NCBI GenBank assembly: GCA_017888105.1
Contig: JAGHGS010000057.1
Location: 1 to 28,326 of the forward strand
Direction: 5' to 3'
Length of the DNA: 28,326 bases
Origin: Bacilli bacterium
GTDB lineage: Bacteria; Bacillota_I; Bacilli_A; RF39; UBA660
Part shown: one piece after another, positions 19,032 through 28,244 of the stretch
Layout: each line of letters starts with the position of its first letter
Position numbering within the stretch: position 1 is the first letter of the stretch
Notes under the pieces: generated by a model
Told to the model about the DNA's origin: nothing
The model's database searches: none
What the model saw: only the letters and a program-made list of their open reading frames with translations
Translations under genes and position numbers: made by a program

Positions 19032-21356
19032 ATGTTAATATCATGTAATAAATTAAAAAGTCATATTAAAAATCCAGAAGATATCGATTGGTTAAATATA
19101 TGGGACACTTTTACTTTAAGAACTGCAGAAGTAGAAAATGTTGAGGTTAAAGGTAATAAATTTGATAATGTTGTAGTTGCCGAAATCATCGAGTGTGAGC
19201 CTCATCCTGATAGTGATCATATGCATGTATTAAAAGTAGATGCAGGAGAAACTGAACCAATAGTGGTTGTATGTGGTGCCCCAAATGTCCGTGTTGGACT
19301 AAAAACCGCTTACGTACGTGTTGGTGGACATATTGATGGTGAAGAAATAAAAGCAAGACCATTAAGAGGAATCCTATCAAACGGAATGTGCTGTAGTGGA
19401 AGAGAACTAGGAATAAGTGATAGTCATGATGGTATTATGGAACTACCCGATGATTGGTGCGTTGGCAAGGATATCAAAGAATATTTACCAATTGATGATA
19501 TTATTGTCGAAATAGATAATAAATCCCTTACGAATAGACCAGACCTTTGGGGACATTATGGTATTGCTCGTGAAATATGTGCTATCACAAATCATGAACT
19601 ATTACCTTTAGATATTTTAGAAATAGCGAGTGATTTAGAAGATTTAGATATTGTAATCAAAGATAATAACTTATGTTACCGTTATACCGGATTAAAAATT
19701 GAAAACATCAAAAATAATAAAACACCATTAGATATGCAAATATTTTTATATTATGTAGGTATGCGTTCAATTTCACTTTTAGTAGACCTAACAAACTATT
19801 TAATGATGGAATTAGGCCAACCAATGCATGCCTTTGATGCTAGAGTAGTAAAAAATATTGAAGTAGGCTTAGCAAATGAAGGAGATACTTATACAACATT
19901 AGATGGAGAGACAAGAAAACTAACAAATGAAATGTTAATGATTAAAAATGGGGATAAATATTTTGGTATTGCTGGTGTTATGGGAGGGCTTGATAGCGAA
20001 ATACTTCCCGATACAACAAGTATTTTCTTAGAAAGTGCCTGTTTTAATGCTGGATCAATCCGAAGATGTGCAGCAAAATTAGGACTTAGAACAGAAGCGT
20101 CTGCTCGTTATGAAAAAAGCCTAGATCCAAATATGACAGACCTAGCTATCAAAAGATTAGCTTATCTTTTAAAAGAACAAAATCCAGATATGGTTATTGC
20201 ATCCAATTTAACAGATGTTTATCCAAATGTATTAAAAGAAGAACAAATCATATTAGATAAGAAAACATTATCAAACTATATGGGTAAAACTTTAGAAGAT
20301 GAAATGGTTAAAAAAATTTTAGAAAAATTAGGTTTTAAAGTTCAAGTAGAAAACAATTTTTATGATGTAACAGTACCAACCTTTCGAGCAACGAAAGATA
20401 TTAAAATTAAAGAAGATTTAATCGAAGAAATAGCAAGAATCTATGGATTAGAAAACTTTGTTCCAAAACCACTTAAACTTGATTTAACAATAACTGAACA
20501 TGAAACAATTTATAATCAAGAATACGAAGTAAAACATTTACTAGCATCAAAATATGATATGCATGAAGTTCATAGTTATATATGGTATGATACAGAAACT
20601 TTAAAAGAATTAAATATTGAAAAGAAAAATGTAAGTATTCTTGGTAAAGAAGCAAATAATATATTAAGAGATGATTTAAGTTTATCTTTAATGAATATTG
20701 TAAAAGAAAACTTCAAAAATTATGGAAAATTCCAAATATTTGAAATTGGTACAATCATTGAAAATAATAAAAATAAACGTGTTTTAAGCATAATTTTAAC
20801 GGATAATGAAAAGAATTTAGAAAGTATATATAATGAAGCAAAGAAAATCGTAAAATATATATTTAAAGTATTAAAAAATAAAGAGATCACTTTTACAAGT
20901 AATATAAATGAATTAGATTATTATGATAAAACGTTAGGAAAAATAATTAATATTGAAAATAATAAAATTGGTACTTTAAATGTTTTAAATAAATCTTGCA
21001 CAAATAAATTAAGTAAGAAAAAAGCAATTGTAACGATTGATATTGACTTTGATAAATATGTTAAACTAAATAAGGATACCATTTTATCCAAAGAAATAAG
21101 CAAATATCCCGAAGTAGAGCTAGATTATACAATTATTCTAGAAAATAAAAAATACGAAGATTTAGAAAAAGTACTAAAAACTTTCTTAAATAAATTAATT
21201 AAAAATTATCATTTAGTCGAAGTTTATGAAAACAAATATTTAATCAGATACACATTAGGAAGTGACTTTAAAACTCTAGAACAAAAAGATTTACAATCAT
21301 TCCAAGAACAGTTTATTAAACATATTAAAGACAATGGTCTAAATATTGTAGAATAA
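19032..21356 (+). CDS. pheT: Phenylalanyl-tRNA synthetase beta subunit
   Basis: The 774-residue protein has the full PheT plan. An EMAP/OB tRNA-binding domain (about residues 41-150) contains CEPHPDSDHMHVLKVDAG and VCGAPNVR. A B3/B4 editing domain (about 205-375) includes DLTNYLMMELGQPMHAFD. A B5 domain (about 395-465) holds RATKDIKIKEDLIEEIARIYG, followed by the inactive class II core (about 480-660) and a C-terminal anticodon-binding (FDX-ACB) domain. The GAAGG Shine-Dalgarno lies 6-7 nt upstream. It completes the pheS-mazG-like-pheT operon. Length is slightly below the usual 790-800. Confidence 0.97.
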   Translation: MLISCNKLKSHIKNPEDIDWLNIWDTFTLRTAEVENVEVKGNKFDNVVVAEIIECEPHPDSDHMHVLKVDAGETEPIVVVCGAPNVRVGLKTAYVRVGGHIDGEEIKARPLRGILSNGMCCSGRELGISDSHDGIMELPDDWCVGKDIKEYLPIDDIIVEIDNKSLTNRPDLWGHYGIAREICAITNHELLPLDILEIASDLEDLDIVIKDNNLCYRYTGLKIENIKNNKTPLDMQIFLYYVGMRSISLLVDLTNYLMMELGQPMHAFDARVVKNIEVGLANEGDTYTTLDGETRKLTNEMLMIKNGDKYFGIAGVMGGLDSEILPDTTSIFLESACFNAGSIRRCAAKLGLRTEASARYEKSLDPNMTDLAIKRLAYLLKEQNPDMVIASNLTDVYPNVLKEEQIILDKKTLSNYMGKTLEDEMVKKILEKLGFKVQVENNFYDVTVPTFRATKDIKIKEDLIEEIARIYGLENFVPKPLKLDLTITEHETIYNQEYEVKHLLASKYDMHEVHSYIWYDTETLKELNIEKKNVSILGKEANNILRDDLSLSLMNIVKENFKNYGKFQIFEIGTIIENNKNKRVLSIILTDNEKNLESIYNEAKKIVKYIFKVLKNKEITFTSNINELDYYDKTLGKIINIENNKIGTLNVLNKSCTNKLSKKKAIVTIDIDFDKYVKLNKDTILSKEISKYPEVELDYTIILENKKYEDLEKVLKTFLNKLIKNYHLVEVYENKYLIRYTLGSDFKTLEQKDLQSFQEQFIKHIKDNGLNIVE

Positions 21357-21361
21357 AAGAT

Positions 21362-21390
21362 TTGACAAAGTAAAAAAAGTATGATAATAT
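21362..21390 (+). promoter_or_regulatory. Promoter of the 123-residue unknown protein
   Basis: TTGACA (21362-21367), a 17-bp spacer and TAATAT (21385-21390) begin 6 bp after the pheT stop. The -35 is consensus. Confidence 0.8.
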
Positions 21391-21421
21391 AGATAACATC
21401 TTTTGGAAGGGGGATTTTAAA

Positions 21422-21793
21422 ATGAATATTACAATGACAAAACAAGATGCTGTAAAGTATACAAATGAAGTAAAAAATTATGTTACTGCTTCTCTAGGAG
21501 CTGCACTATCAGCAGAAGTGGATGGTGACGTTGCTAGAACAACAACAAATTTAGAACTACTAAAAAGAATTTTAGCAGATACAGAACTTAGAGATGAAAT
21601 CATAGAAAGAATTACTAATTATGGAGTTCAATACTCAATGGTTGCTTACAAAATAAACTTAGAACCTGAATTAAGAGAAATGGTATTCATGAGAAAAATA
21701 TATGATTTCCTAAGTTTTTATCAAATTTCATTATTAGCAGTTCATTTTGACAAACAAATTACAGCAGAAAAATCAGAAAAACATTCTCGTTAG
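21422..21793 (+). CDS. Unknown small cytoplasmic protein
   Basis: The 123-residue protein has a GGAAGGGGG Shine-Dalgarno 6-8 nt upstream and its own strong promoter and terminator, so it is probably well expressed. It is predicted mostly helical and has no membrane segment. Features include KYTNEVKNYVTASLGAALSAEVDGD at the start, a central LLKRILADTELRDEIIERI helix and a C-terminal MRKIYDFLSFYQISLLAVHF helix. I recognise no family. Its independent transcription argues for a conserved housekeeping or structural role, but that is inference. Confidence 0.7.
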   Translation: MNITMTKQDAVKYTNEVKNYVTASLGAALSAEVDGDVARTTTNLELLKRILADTELRDEIIERITNYGVQYSMVAYKINLEPELREMVFMRKIYDFLSFYQISLLAVHFDKQITAEKSEKHSR

Positions 21794-21807
21794 GAATGTT
21801 TTTTTCT
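21781..21807 (+). terminator. Intrinsic terminator overlapping a stop codon
   Basis: ACATTC (21781-21786) and GAATGT (21794-21799) flank the TAG stop in the loop and are followed by TTTTTTT. Confidence 0.85.
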
Positions 21808-21821
21808 TTGTAAAAAGGGTA

Positions 21822-21850
21822 TTGCCTTAATGACATTTTTCTAGTATAAT
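21822..21850 (+). promoter_or_regulatory. Promoter of the TasA/CalY-like gene
   Basis: TTGCCT (21822-21827), a 17-bp spacer and TATAAT (21845-21850) lie upstream of the ATG at 21875. Confidence 0.8.
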
Positions 21851-21874
21851 TAAAACAGAATAGGGTGACATATT

Positions 21875-22474
21875 ATGGAAAATGTAGAACAAAAAGATAA
21901 TACCAAAAAAAGACTTATATTAGCATCATTAATTATCGTAATGTCCATTATAATTATAGGAATTAGCGTATCTTATGCTTATTATTTAAATACAGTAGAA
22001 GAAGTTAATCCAGGCAATCAAGGGACAAACATAACGAGTGGTGAACTTACCATGAACTTTACAACAGAACGATTAATTAATGCTAGTGGTGCTTCTTTAA
22101 TCAATGATAATGATGTTTTGACAGAAGGAGATTATACTGCTTTTAGTGTAACTCTTCCAGCAGATGCAGATGCAGCTACTGCAACATACAATTTATTTTT
22201 AACAGAATTAACGATTTCAGATAACTTAAAAAGTCCTTATGTAAAATGGGCATTATACGATGGAGCCGGTACAAGTGAAATTGCCAGTGGTGATTTTGCT
22301 AGTGCTACAACGGGAACCAACTTAGCACTACAAAATGGTATTTCCATAAATAAAGGAGAAACCGCTTCTTATCGTTTATATATATGGTTAAGCAATGATC
22401 CAGATGTAAATCAAATTGAGTTATTAAATGGTTCATTAAGTGCAAAAGTAGGATTTAGAGCTACAACGAATTAA
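21875..22474 (+). CDS. TasA/CalY-like exported protein
   Basis: The 199-residue protein has a basic N-terminus and a hydrophobic segment (about residues 14-34) ending VSYAYYLNT. It then shows TNITSGELTMNF, the arrangement seen in SipW-dependent TasA/CalY (camelysin) proteins, where the mature domain begins soon after the membrane segment with a TSG-type beta strand. The rest is beta-rich with an Ala/Thr/Asp-rich middle and ends SAKVGFRATTN. TasA-like proteins form matrix fibres or surface filaments. No SipW-type peptidase is in the window, so processing is unproven. The gene has its own promoter and terminator. The segment after the N-terminal helix recalls the surface protein at 4698-5972. 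Confidence 0.72.
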   Translation: MENVEQKDNTKKRLILASLIIVMSIIIIGISVSYAYYLNTVEEVNPGNQGTNITSGELTMNFTTERLINASGASLINDNDVLTEGDYTAFSVTLPADADAATATYNLFLTELTISDNLKSPYVKWALYDGAGTSEIASGDFASATTGTNLALQNGISINKGETASYRLYIWLSNDPDVNQIELLNGSLSAKVGFRATTN

Positions 22475-22500
22475 CTTAGAAGAAATTCTAAGTTTTATTA
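22473..22500 (+). terminator. Intrinsic terminator of the TasA/CalY-like gene
   Basis: AACTTAGAA (22473-22481), tetraloop GAAA and TTCTAAGTT (22486-22494) form a 9-bp perfect stem, followed by TTATTAT. Confidence 0.85.
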
Positions 22501-22515
22501 TGGAAATATTTAGTA

Positions 22516-22544
22516 TTTAATAAAAGTAGAAATTATGATATAAT
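22516..22544 (+). promoter_or_regulatory. Promoter of the ftsEX operon
   Basis: TTTAAT (22516-22521), a 17-bp spacer and TATAAT (22539-22544) precede the AGGAGG Shine-Dalgarno at 22559-22564. Confidence 0.65.
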
Positions 22545-22569
22545 GATTCTAAACTAGTAGGAGGTATTC

Positions 22570-23271
22570 ATGAGATTTATTGAGATAAAAAATTGTTATA
22601 AAGTATATAAAAATGGTGTAGCAGCCATCGCTGATTTAACCCTTAGTATCAACAAGGGAGAATTTGTATTCGTAATTGGTGCTAGTGGTTCAGGAAAATC
22701 TACTTTAATTAAAATGTTATACCGGGAAGAAAAACCAACCAAAGGAATTGTCGAAATTGGAGGAATTAATGTTGGTAAACTACGCAATCGAACGGTTTAT
22801 AAACTCCGGAGAAAACTAGGAATTGTTTTCCAAGATTTTAAACTATTACCAAAACTAACTGTATATGAAAATGTTGCATTTGCTCTTGAGTGTTTAGGAA
22901 TGAAAGGCAGTGAAATACGCCCTAAAGTAATAAAAGCTTTAGAACATGTAGGATTAAAAGAAAAAATCAGAAGTTTTCCAAATGAATTATCAGGAGGCGA
23001 ACAACAAAGAGTATGCATTGCCAGAGCCATTGTAAATAATCCTAAATTATTAATTTGTGATGAACCAACAGGAAATCTTGATCCAAAAACATCAAAAGGA
23101 ATTATGGATGTTTTAGAAACAATTAATAAAGAATTAGGAACAACCATTATTATGGCAACCCATGACAAAGACATTGTAAATCGAATGAAAAAAAGAGTAA
23201 TTGTTTTAGATAGTGGTGTTTTATCACAAGATCATGAGAAAGGAAGTTATAAAGCAAGTGAAAGCGTTTAG
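22570..23271 (+). CDS. ftsE: Cell-division ABC transporter ATPase FtsE
   Basis: FtsE hydrolyses ATP to drive conformational change in FtsX, which switches on septal peptidoglycan hydrolases. The 233-residue ABC domain has Walker A GASGSGKST (about residues 38-46), the Q-loop FQDFKLLP, the signature LSGGEQQR (about 139-146), Walker B LLICDEPTGNLDP and the H-loop MATHDKD. VFVIGASGSGKST followed by IKMLYREEKPTKG is typical of FtsE. The start has AGGAGG 5 nt upstream. It overlaps ftsX by 14 bp, giving translational coupling, and an M23 hydrolase completes the operon. Confidence 0.96.
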   Translation: MRFIEIKNCYKVYKNGVAAIADLTLSINKGEFVFVIGASGSGKSTLIKMLYREEKPTKGIVEIGGINVGKLRNRTVYKLRRKLGIVFQDFKLLPKLTVYENVAFALECLGMKGSEIRPKVIKALEHVGLKEKIRSFPNELSGGEQQRVCIARAIVNNPKLLICDEPTGNLDPKTSKGIMDVLETINKELGTTIIMATHDKDIVNRMKKRVIVLDSGVLSQDHEKGSYKASESV

Positions 23272-24151
23272 GATATTTGGAAGAAGTATAAGGGATGCTT
23301 TTAAAAGTGTCTTTCGAAACTTTAGTTTAAGTATAGCCAGTATTTTATGTACAACAATTACCCTTGTTTTGGTAGCCATTGCCATAATCGTTACCATAAA
23401 TGTAAATCATATTACAAAAGACTTAGAAGAAGAATTGACAATTGTCGTATATGCCGATGCTGATACCTCAGATGAAAGACTAGAAGAATTAGAACACGAT
23501 ATAAAAAATATTAATGCCGTAGCTAGTGTAGAAGCAAAAAGCAAAGAAGAATGGCGTCTAGAAATGCAAAGCTATTCCGATACATTAAATACAACTTTAG
23601 ATTATTTAGAGGAAAATCCTCTTTTAGATTCTTTTATTGTAACGGTAAAAAACGTAGATGATTTAAGACCGGTTGCTTTAGAAATAAGAGATTTTGAAAA
23701 TATCGAAAGTGCAAACTATGGTGAAGGAATGGTAGAAGATATCATATCAGTATTTGATATAATTAAAACCGTAACAATTGTTATGGTAGTAGCATTAATT
23801 GTGGTAACCGCTTTCTTAATTAGCAACACCATTAAATTGACAATATTTTCCAGACGTAGTGAGATTGAGATTATGCGTTTAGTAGGAAGCAGTAATACGA
23901 GTGTAAAATTACCATTTGTGTTTGAAGGATTTTTATTAGGAGTATTAGGTTCAATCATTCCTATAATTGTAATGATTTATGGTTATTTAATTATGTATGA
24001 ACAAATTAGCAATTCATCATCATTTAGTATTATTGAACTAGTTCGACCAATGCCATTTGTTTTATACACAGCCTTAATTTTATTAGCAATAGGTTCTTTA
24101 GTTGGTATGTTTGGTTCTGCCCGTGCTGTAAGGAAGTATTTGAAAATATGA
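23258..24151 (+). CDS. ftsX: Cell-division protein FtsX
   Basis: I set the start at the GTG 23258-23260, inside the end of ftsE, with AAGGAAG 11 nt upstream. This gives MKAFRIFGRSIRDAFKSVFRN, the usual FtsX N-terminus. Earlier in-frame ATGs lack a ribosome site. The 297-residue protein has one helix (about residues 27-48), a large extracellular loop (about 50-165) that should contact the hydrolase, then three helices (about 167-190, 218-243, 265-288) with the FtsX permease pattern. It ends in ARAVRKYLKI. The stop overlaps the next ATG as ATGA. Its role is to transmit FtsE ATP hydrolysis to the M23 protein. Confidence 0.94.
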   Translation: MKAFRIFGRSIRDAFKSVFRNFSLSIASILCTTITLVLVAIAIIVTINVNHITKDLEEELTIVVYADADTSDERLEELEHDIKNINAVASVEAKSKEEWRLEMQSYSDTLNTTLDYLEENPLLDSFIVTVKNVDDLRPVALEIRDFENIESANYGEGMVEDIISVFDIIKTVTIVMVVALIVVTAFLISNTIKLTIFSRRSEIEIMRLVGSSNTSVKLPFVFEGFLLGVLGSIIPIIVMIYGYLIMYEQISNSSSFSIIELVRPMPFVLYTALILLAIGSLVGMFGSARAVRKYLKI

Positions 24152-25389
24152 TAAAAAAAGGATGTAATTATGTTTTAAGAATTTGTCTAATATTGGCGGT
24201 AGCTTTCTCTTGCTTAGTAACACCAGATATTGCCGAAGCTGCCGTAGCTGAAACATTAGGCGATTTAAGAAGAGAATATGAAGAAAAATTAGCAGAAAAA
24301 AGAGAAATTGACAATAAAACAGAAGAAGCAAAAGCAGAAATTGAAGCCAAAAAGGCTGCAATAGCCAAAGCAGAAGAACAAATAACCCAAGCTGAAAACG
24401 ATTATGATGAAGCAGAGTTAGCCATTGTTGAATCTAACGAAAAAATTGATTCGTTAGAAGAAGAAACAAAAAAAGTATTGCTATACATGCAACAAATGCA
24501 AGGTCAAAATGCTTATGTCGAATATGTAACCGGAGCATCAAGCATGACCGAGTTAATCATGCGTGTTGAAGCCGTAAACCAAGTAACTGGATATATTCAA
24601 ACAACAACTAAAAATTTGGAAAATGAAATAAAGAAAAATGAAGAGTTAAAAGTAGAGTTAGAGAAAAAGAAACAAGATTTAGCAAATCAAATTGATTCTT
24701 ATGAAGAAACCATTGCCAAACAATACGATAATCTAGATGAATACAATGATTTTGCCCTAGAAATTGATGATCAAGTACAAATTGCTAAAGATAACTATGA
24801 AAGTAGTAAGGCAACATGCCTAGCCAAAGTTGGTCGTACAGATGATGATGTAGTATTAAGTACTTGTAGTGACATGCCAATTAACACTGGATGGTTAAAA
24901 CCTCTTAAATCTGGAGTTGTAACATCTCCACAAGGATATCGAACTCACCCTGTAACTGGTCAAAAATATAAGTTCCATGCCGCTGTTGATATCGGTGGTA
25001 ATGCTGAAGGAACTCCTGTTTATGCTGCTGCAGCTGGAAGAGTAAGTGGTGTTGCAATGCGTACTTCATGTGGAGGAAATAAAGTATATATTCAAGTAAC
25101 GGTTGGTGGAGTAAGATATACAACTTATTACTATCATTTATATAGTGTAAATGTAAAAACCGGTGATATGGTTACTCAAAATACAGTTATAGGTACCGTA
25201 GGAGGAGGTTCAACATCAACGTCAAATGGTGGATATGATAGATGTACCACAGGAGCCCATTTACACTTTGGCGTTGCCGAAGGCTGGTACTCAAATGAAC
25301 CACCTTCAGGACAAGTAATTGTTCCTCCAGGATTTAAAAATTCAACCGGCTATCGTTTCTATTCAAGAAGTGATTACTATACAGGATAA
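24148..25389 (+). CDS. FtsEX-linked M23 peptidoglycan hydrolase (PcsB/EnvC-type)
   Basis: The 413-residue protein has a signal peptide (about residues 1-28, hydrophobic core then AEAAVAE). A long coiled coil (about 30-215, Glu/Lys/Ala heptads) and a linker with a Cys pair follow. The M23 (LytM) domain (about 250-395) has zinc ligands in HAAVDIG (H and D) and HLHFG (HxH), and an upstream HPVTGQ. The layout matches the FtsEX-activated hydrolases and activators (PcsB, CwlO, EnvC), with an M23 rather than a CHAP/NlpC domain. Because the metal ligands are intact, it should be an active DD-endopeptidase rather than a degenerate activator. It overlaps ftsX by 4 bp and is followed by a strong terminator. 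Confidence 0.93.
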   Translation: MIKKGCNYVLRICLILAVAFSCLVTPDIAEAAVAETLGDLRREYEEKLAEKREIDNKTEEAKAEIEAKKAAIAKAEEQITQAENDYDEAELAIVESNEKIDSLEEETKKVLLYMQQMQGQNAYVEYVTGASSMTELIMRVEAVNQVTGYIQTTTKNLENEIKKNEELKVELEKKKQDLANQIDSYEETIAKQYDNLDEYNDFALEIDDQVQIAKDNYESSKATCLAKVGRTDDDVVLSTCSDMPINTGWLKPLKSGVVTSPQGYRTHPVTGQKYKFHAAVDIGGNAEGTPVYAAAAGRVSGVAMRTSCGGNKVYIQVTVGGVRYTTYYYHLYSVNVKTGDMVTQNTVIGTVGGGSTSTSNGGYDRCTTGAHLHFGVAEGWYSNEPPSGQVIVPPGFKNSTGYRFYSRSDYYTG

Positions 25390-25415
25390 ACATTCTTTAA
25401 AAAGAATGTTTTTTC
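25389..25415 (+). terminator. Intrinsic terminator of the ftsEX operon
   Basis: AACATTCTT (25389-25397), loop TAAA and AAGAATGTT (25402-25410) form a 9-bp perfect stem, followed by TTTT. Confidence 0.9.
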
Positions 25416-25664
25416 GTTTTATATGATAAACGTATGTGGCTAAATAAAACCTTTATCCAATGACATATAAAGAATTAAGGTGTAGTAAATATGGTTTAGA
25501 AATTACAAAGTGAATTTAAATATTTAAAAAGAGGACTTGAAATGTTACAATAATTAATTTAAAATAGAAGTATAGAATAAATAAGTAGACTCTCGGAAAG
25601 ATAATCTGTGATGGTTTAAAAATAGAGCAGAAAAAAAGTACCGTGAATAAGTTAAAGGTGAGCT
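25416..25664. other. Intergenic stretch with no identified gene
   Basis: About 250 bp of AT-rich DNA lie between the ftsEX terminator and the GNAT gene. I see no ORF with a ribosome site, no strong hairpin and no similarity to the repeat element. Promoter-like AT stretches exist but none with both boxes at good spacing. Confidence 0.4.
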
Positions 25665-26060
25665 ATGATAATTTTAAAAAAAGCAAAGAAAAAAGATTTG
25701 CCATTGTTGATAGAATGCAAGTTATTAACAATAACCCCTTATTTAAATAATAATGAAGAAAAATTAAGCGCGATTGCCTATGTAAACAATTTTGTAAGAA
25801 ATCATTTTGATAAATTCATAATAATATATTATTACTTTAAGAAAGTAGGGTGCTATCTAATGATGGATAATGACTTAGATACACTATATATTGATAATAA
25901 TTATCAAAATAGAGGAATAGGAAGTAAGATATTAAAGAAAGAAAATATTAATAAAATAAAAGTAAAAAAGAAAAATGAAAAAGCGATAAAGTTTTATGAG
26001 AAAAACGGCTTTAAAAAGTATTTAGAAAAAGAAGATTATATTCTTTTAAGAAAGGATTGA
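25665..26060 (+). CDS. GNAT-family N-acetyltransferase (short)
   Basis: The 131-residue protein starts after AAAGGTGAG. It shows the GNAT plan: beta-1/alpha-1 (MIILKKAKKKDLPLLIECK), a central strand pair (VGCYLMM..DLDTLYI), motif A with the acetyl-CoA loop YQNRGIGSKIL (about residues 80-90), and motif B (NEKAIKFYEKNGFKK, about 104-118). Spacing between motif A and motif B is shorter than usual, losing much of one helix-strand unit, so activity is uncertain. Substrate is unknown. The next gene begins 6 bp after its TGA stop. Confidence 0.8.
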   Translation: MIILKKAKKKDLPLLIECKLLTITPYLNNNEEKLSAIAYVNNFVRNHFDKFIIIYYYFKKVGCYLMMDNDLDTLYIDNNYQNRGIGSKILKKENINKIKVKKKNEKAIKFYEKNGFKKYLEKEDYILLRKD

Positions 26061-26065
26061 TAATT

Positions 26066-26827
26066 ATGAAAATAAATGAATTTTTACGTCAAATTGCTAG
26101 TGATATGAAAAATACAGATAAAAATTTTACCAAAGATGATTTTTATTATTTATTAAAATATATTGGTATTAATAAAGACAAATCACGTGCACCCGAAATT
26201 GAAGAATTTTATGCCAAATTTTTAGATAGTTTAAATAATTCTTTAGTACGCCATGTCGTAAGAAAAACTGGTAAGAAAGAAAATACGACTCATTATATTG
26301 GCTTTTATACCGATGAAAGAGCAAGTTATACTGAAAGTTGTAAAGTATATTTTCCAGTAAAATATGAATATATGATAAGCGCATTAAAAACGATATTCTC
26401 CTATTTAATTCGAAATAGTATTGAATCGGTAGTAAAATTTCACGTCAAAGCAACAAATGAGAATATTGTGATTCGTTTTTATCATGAAGAAGATGTTATT
26501 CCATTTATTAATTATTGTAACAATAACTTCATTCTAGATGACTTACTAGAAAGAGTAAATCCTTTTATTGCAACGATTTACGGAATTGGTATCGTAAAAG
26601 ATGATAATACAGTGAGTACTTATAATAAAACATTAAGCGAAATATTAGAAGATTATTTTAATTTCTTAAAAATGAACAATGCTTTAGAAAAAACAAGTGA
26701 TTTGCAATTTTTAGATTACGTAATAAGAAGGGGCGAAGAAGAATCAAACGAAATAATAAAATATGATTTAAAAGCCATTGAAAAAAATATTAAAGCTATT
26801 TTATCAAGAACAAGCCCTTTAGATTAA
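26066..26827 (+). CDS. Unknown protein coupled to the GNAT gene
   Basis: I start at the ATG at 26066, 9 nt after AAAGGA. The in-frame TTG at 26057 overlaps the preceding stop. The 253-residue protein has no signal or membrane segment. It is mixed alpha/beta, with TTHYIGFYTDERASYTES, VVKFHVKATNENIVIRFYHEEDVIPFINYCNN and an acidic helical C-terminus. The VKFH...VIRFY...FINY run vaguely recalls HopA1-type domains, but similarity is too weak to name. It is probably co-transcribed with the GNAT gene and possibly tilS. Confidence 0.65.
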   Translation: MKINEFLRQIASDMKNTDKNFTKDDFYYLLKYIGINKDKSRAPEIEEFYAKFLDSLNNSLVRHVVRKTGKKENTTHYIGFYTDERASYTESCKVYFPVKYEYMISALKTIFSYLIRNSIESVVKFHVKATNENIVIRFYHEEDVIPFINYCNNNFILDDLLERVNPFIATIYGIGIVKDDNTVSTYNKTLSEILEDYFNFLKMNNALEKTSDLQFLDYVIRRGEEESNEIIKYDLKAIEKNIKAILSRTSPLD

Positions 26828-26882
26828 AAAAATCTTGCTATAAAAGACAATGTGCGTTAAAATAATAAGGCATGGAGAAAAT

Positions 26883-28205
26883 ATGAAAAAAGTCTTATTA
26901 TATTTAGAAAATTTATTAAAAGAGCATGATTGTATTGTAGTAGCAACAAGTGGAGGACCAGATTCCATGTGTCTTCTTCATTTATTGTGTGAGTTAAAAG
27001 ATAAGTTGAGTTTGAAATTAATTGTTGCTCATGTCAATCATAATTTACGAGAGGAAAGTAAAGTGGAAGCTTCATTTGTGAAACATTTTGCAGAAAATCA
27101 TAATTTAATATATGAATATATGGAAATACTAGAATATAATGATGATAACTTAGAAAATGATGCTAGGATCAAAAGATATAATTTTTTTCATAAATTAGTA
27201 AATGTTTACCATGCAAATTATCTAATGACTGCCCATCATGGGGATGACTTAATAGAAACCATTTTAATGCGTCTAACAAGAGGAAGTAGTCTAAAAGGAT
27301 ATAGTGGGTTTAAAAAAGAAGTTCAATTAGAAAATTATAAAGTGATAAGACCATTAATAACTGAAACAAAACAAGAAATTGAAGAATATATGAATAAACA
27401 TCACTATAAATATTATATTGACCAAAGTAATTTTAACAATAAATATACTCGTAATCGTTATCGCATGATCGCCCTTCCTTTTTTTAAAAAAGAAAATCCA
27501 AATGTTCATCGAAAATTTTTAAAATTCAGTGAAGAATTAGATGAAGCAAATGAATTTATTGAAAAATACATTAAAAATTTAATAGAAAAAATAAGTGATG
27601 AAAAAGGAATTAAAATTGATGAATTAAAAAAACTAGATCAATTTTTATTGCGAAAAGTAGTAGAATATACTTTAACAAAAATATATATAGATGATTTGTT
27701 TTTAATTAATGATAAACATACAAATTTAATTATTGGCTTAATTCGAAGTACAAAAAGTAATAATAAATTAAATTTGCCAAATAATTATCAAGCAGTAAAA
27801 AGTTATAATTACTACAAAATTGTCAAAATTAATAAAGACGAAAGTTATGAATATATCTTAAAAGATAAAATTTATTTATCAAATCATAAGATAATAAAAG
27901 TAATTGAAAAGAGTAATAAGAAATCAAATGATATATTAAGATTAAATAGTAAAGATGTAGTGCTTCCTCTAAAAGTAAGAAGTAGACAAAATGGTGATAA
28001 AATGATGGTAAAAAATTTAGGAGGAACAAAAAAAATTAAAGATATATTTATTGATGAAAAAATACCACTAGAAAGAAGAAAAGAAATTCCTATTGTAACC
28101 GATAGTAATAATACCATTCTTTGGCTTCCTGGTGTAAAAAAATCAAAATTTGATGTAGAAACTACTGGAATATATGATATAATACTTTCATATGAGGAGG
28201 AATAA
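26883..28205 (+). CDS. tilS: tRNA(Ile)-lysidine synthetase
   Basis: TilS converts C34 of the tRNA-Ile CAU anticodon to lysidine so that it reads AUA, an essential step in AT-rich genomes. The ATG at 26883 has GGAG 6 nt upstream; an earlier in-frame ATG at 26850 has none. The 440-residue protein has the N-type PP-loop SGGPDSMCLL (about residues 23-32), VAHVNHNLREES and the ATPase domain to about 185. A central helical domain and the C-terminal TilS domain (about 355-440) with VRSRQNGDKMM and KKIKDIFIDEKIPLERRKEIP follow. Length is normal. In many Bacillota hpt or ftsH follows, but here neither begins in the next 120 bp. Confidence 0.94.
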   Translation: MKKVLLYLENLLKEHDCIVVATSGGPDSMCLLHLLCELKDKLSLKLIVAHVNHNLREESKVEASFVKHFAENHNLIYEYMEILEYNDDNLENDARIKRYNFFHKLVNVYHANYLMTAHHGDDLIETILMRLTRGSSLKGYSGFKKEVQLENYKVIRPLITETKQEIEEYMNKHHYKYYIDQSNFNNKYTRNRYRMIALPFFKKENPNVHRKFLKFSEELDEANEFIEKYIKNLIEKISDEKGIKIDELKKLDQFLLRKVVEYTLTKIYIDDLFLINDKHTNLIIGLIRSTKSNNKLNLPNNYQAVKSYNYYKIVKINKDESYEYILKDKIYLSNHKIIKVIEKSNKKSNDILRLNSKDVVLPLKVRSRQNGDKMMVKNLGGTKKIKDIFIDEKIPLERRKEIPIVTDSNNTILWLPGVKKSKFDVETTGIYDIILSYEEE

Positions 28206-28244
28206 TCTGAAAAATAAAAGTAAATTTATTTTAGAGAAAAATCT

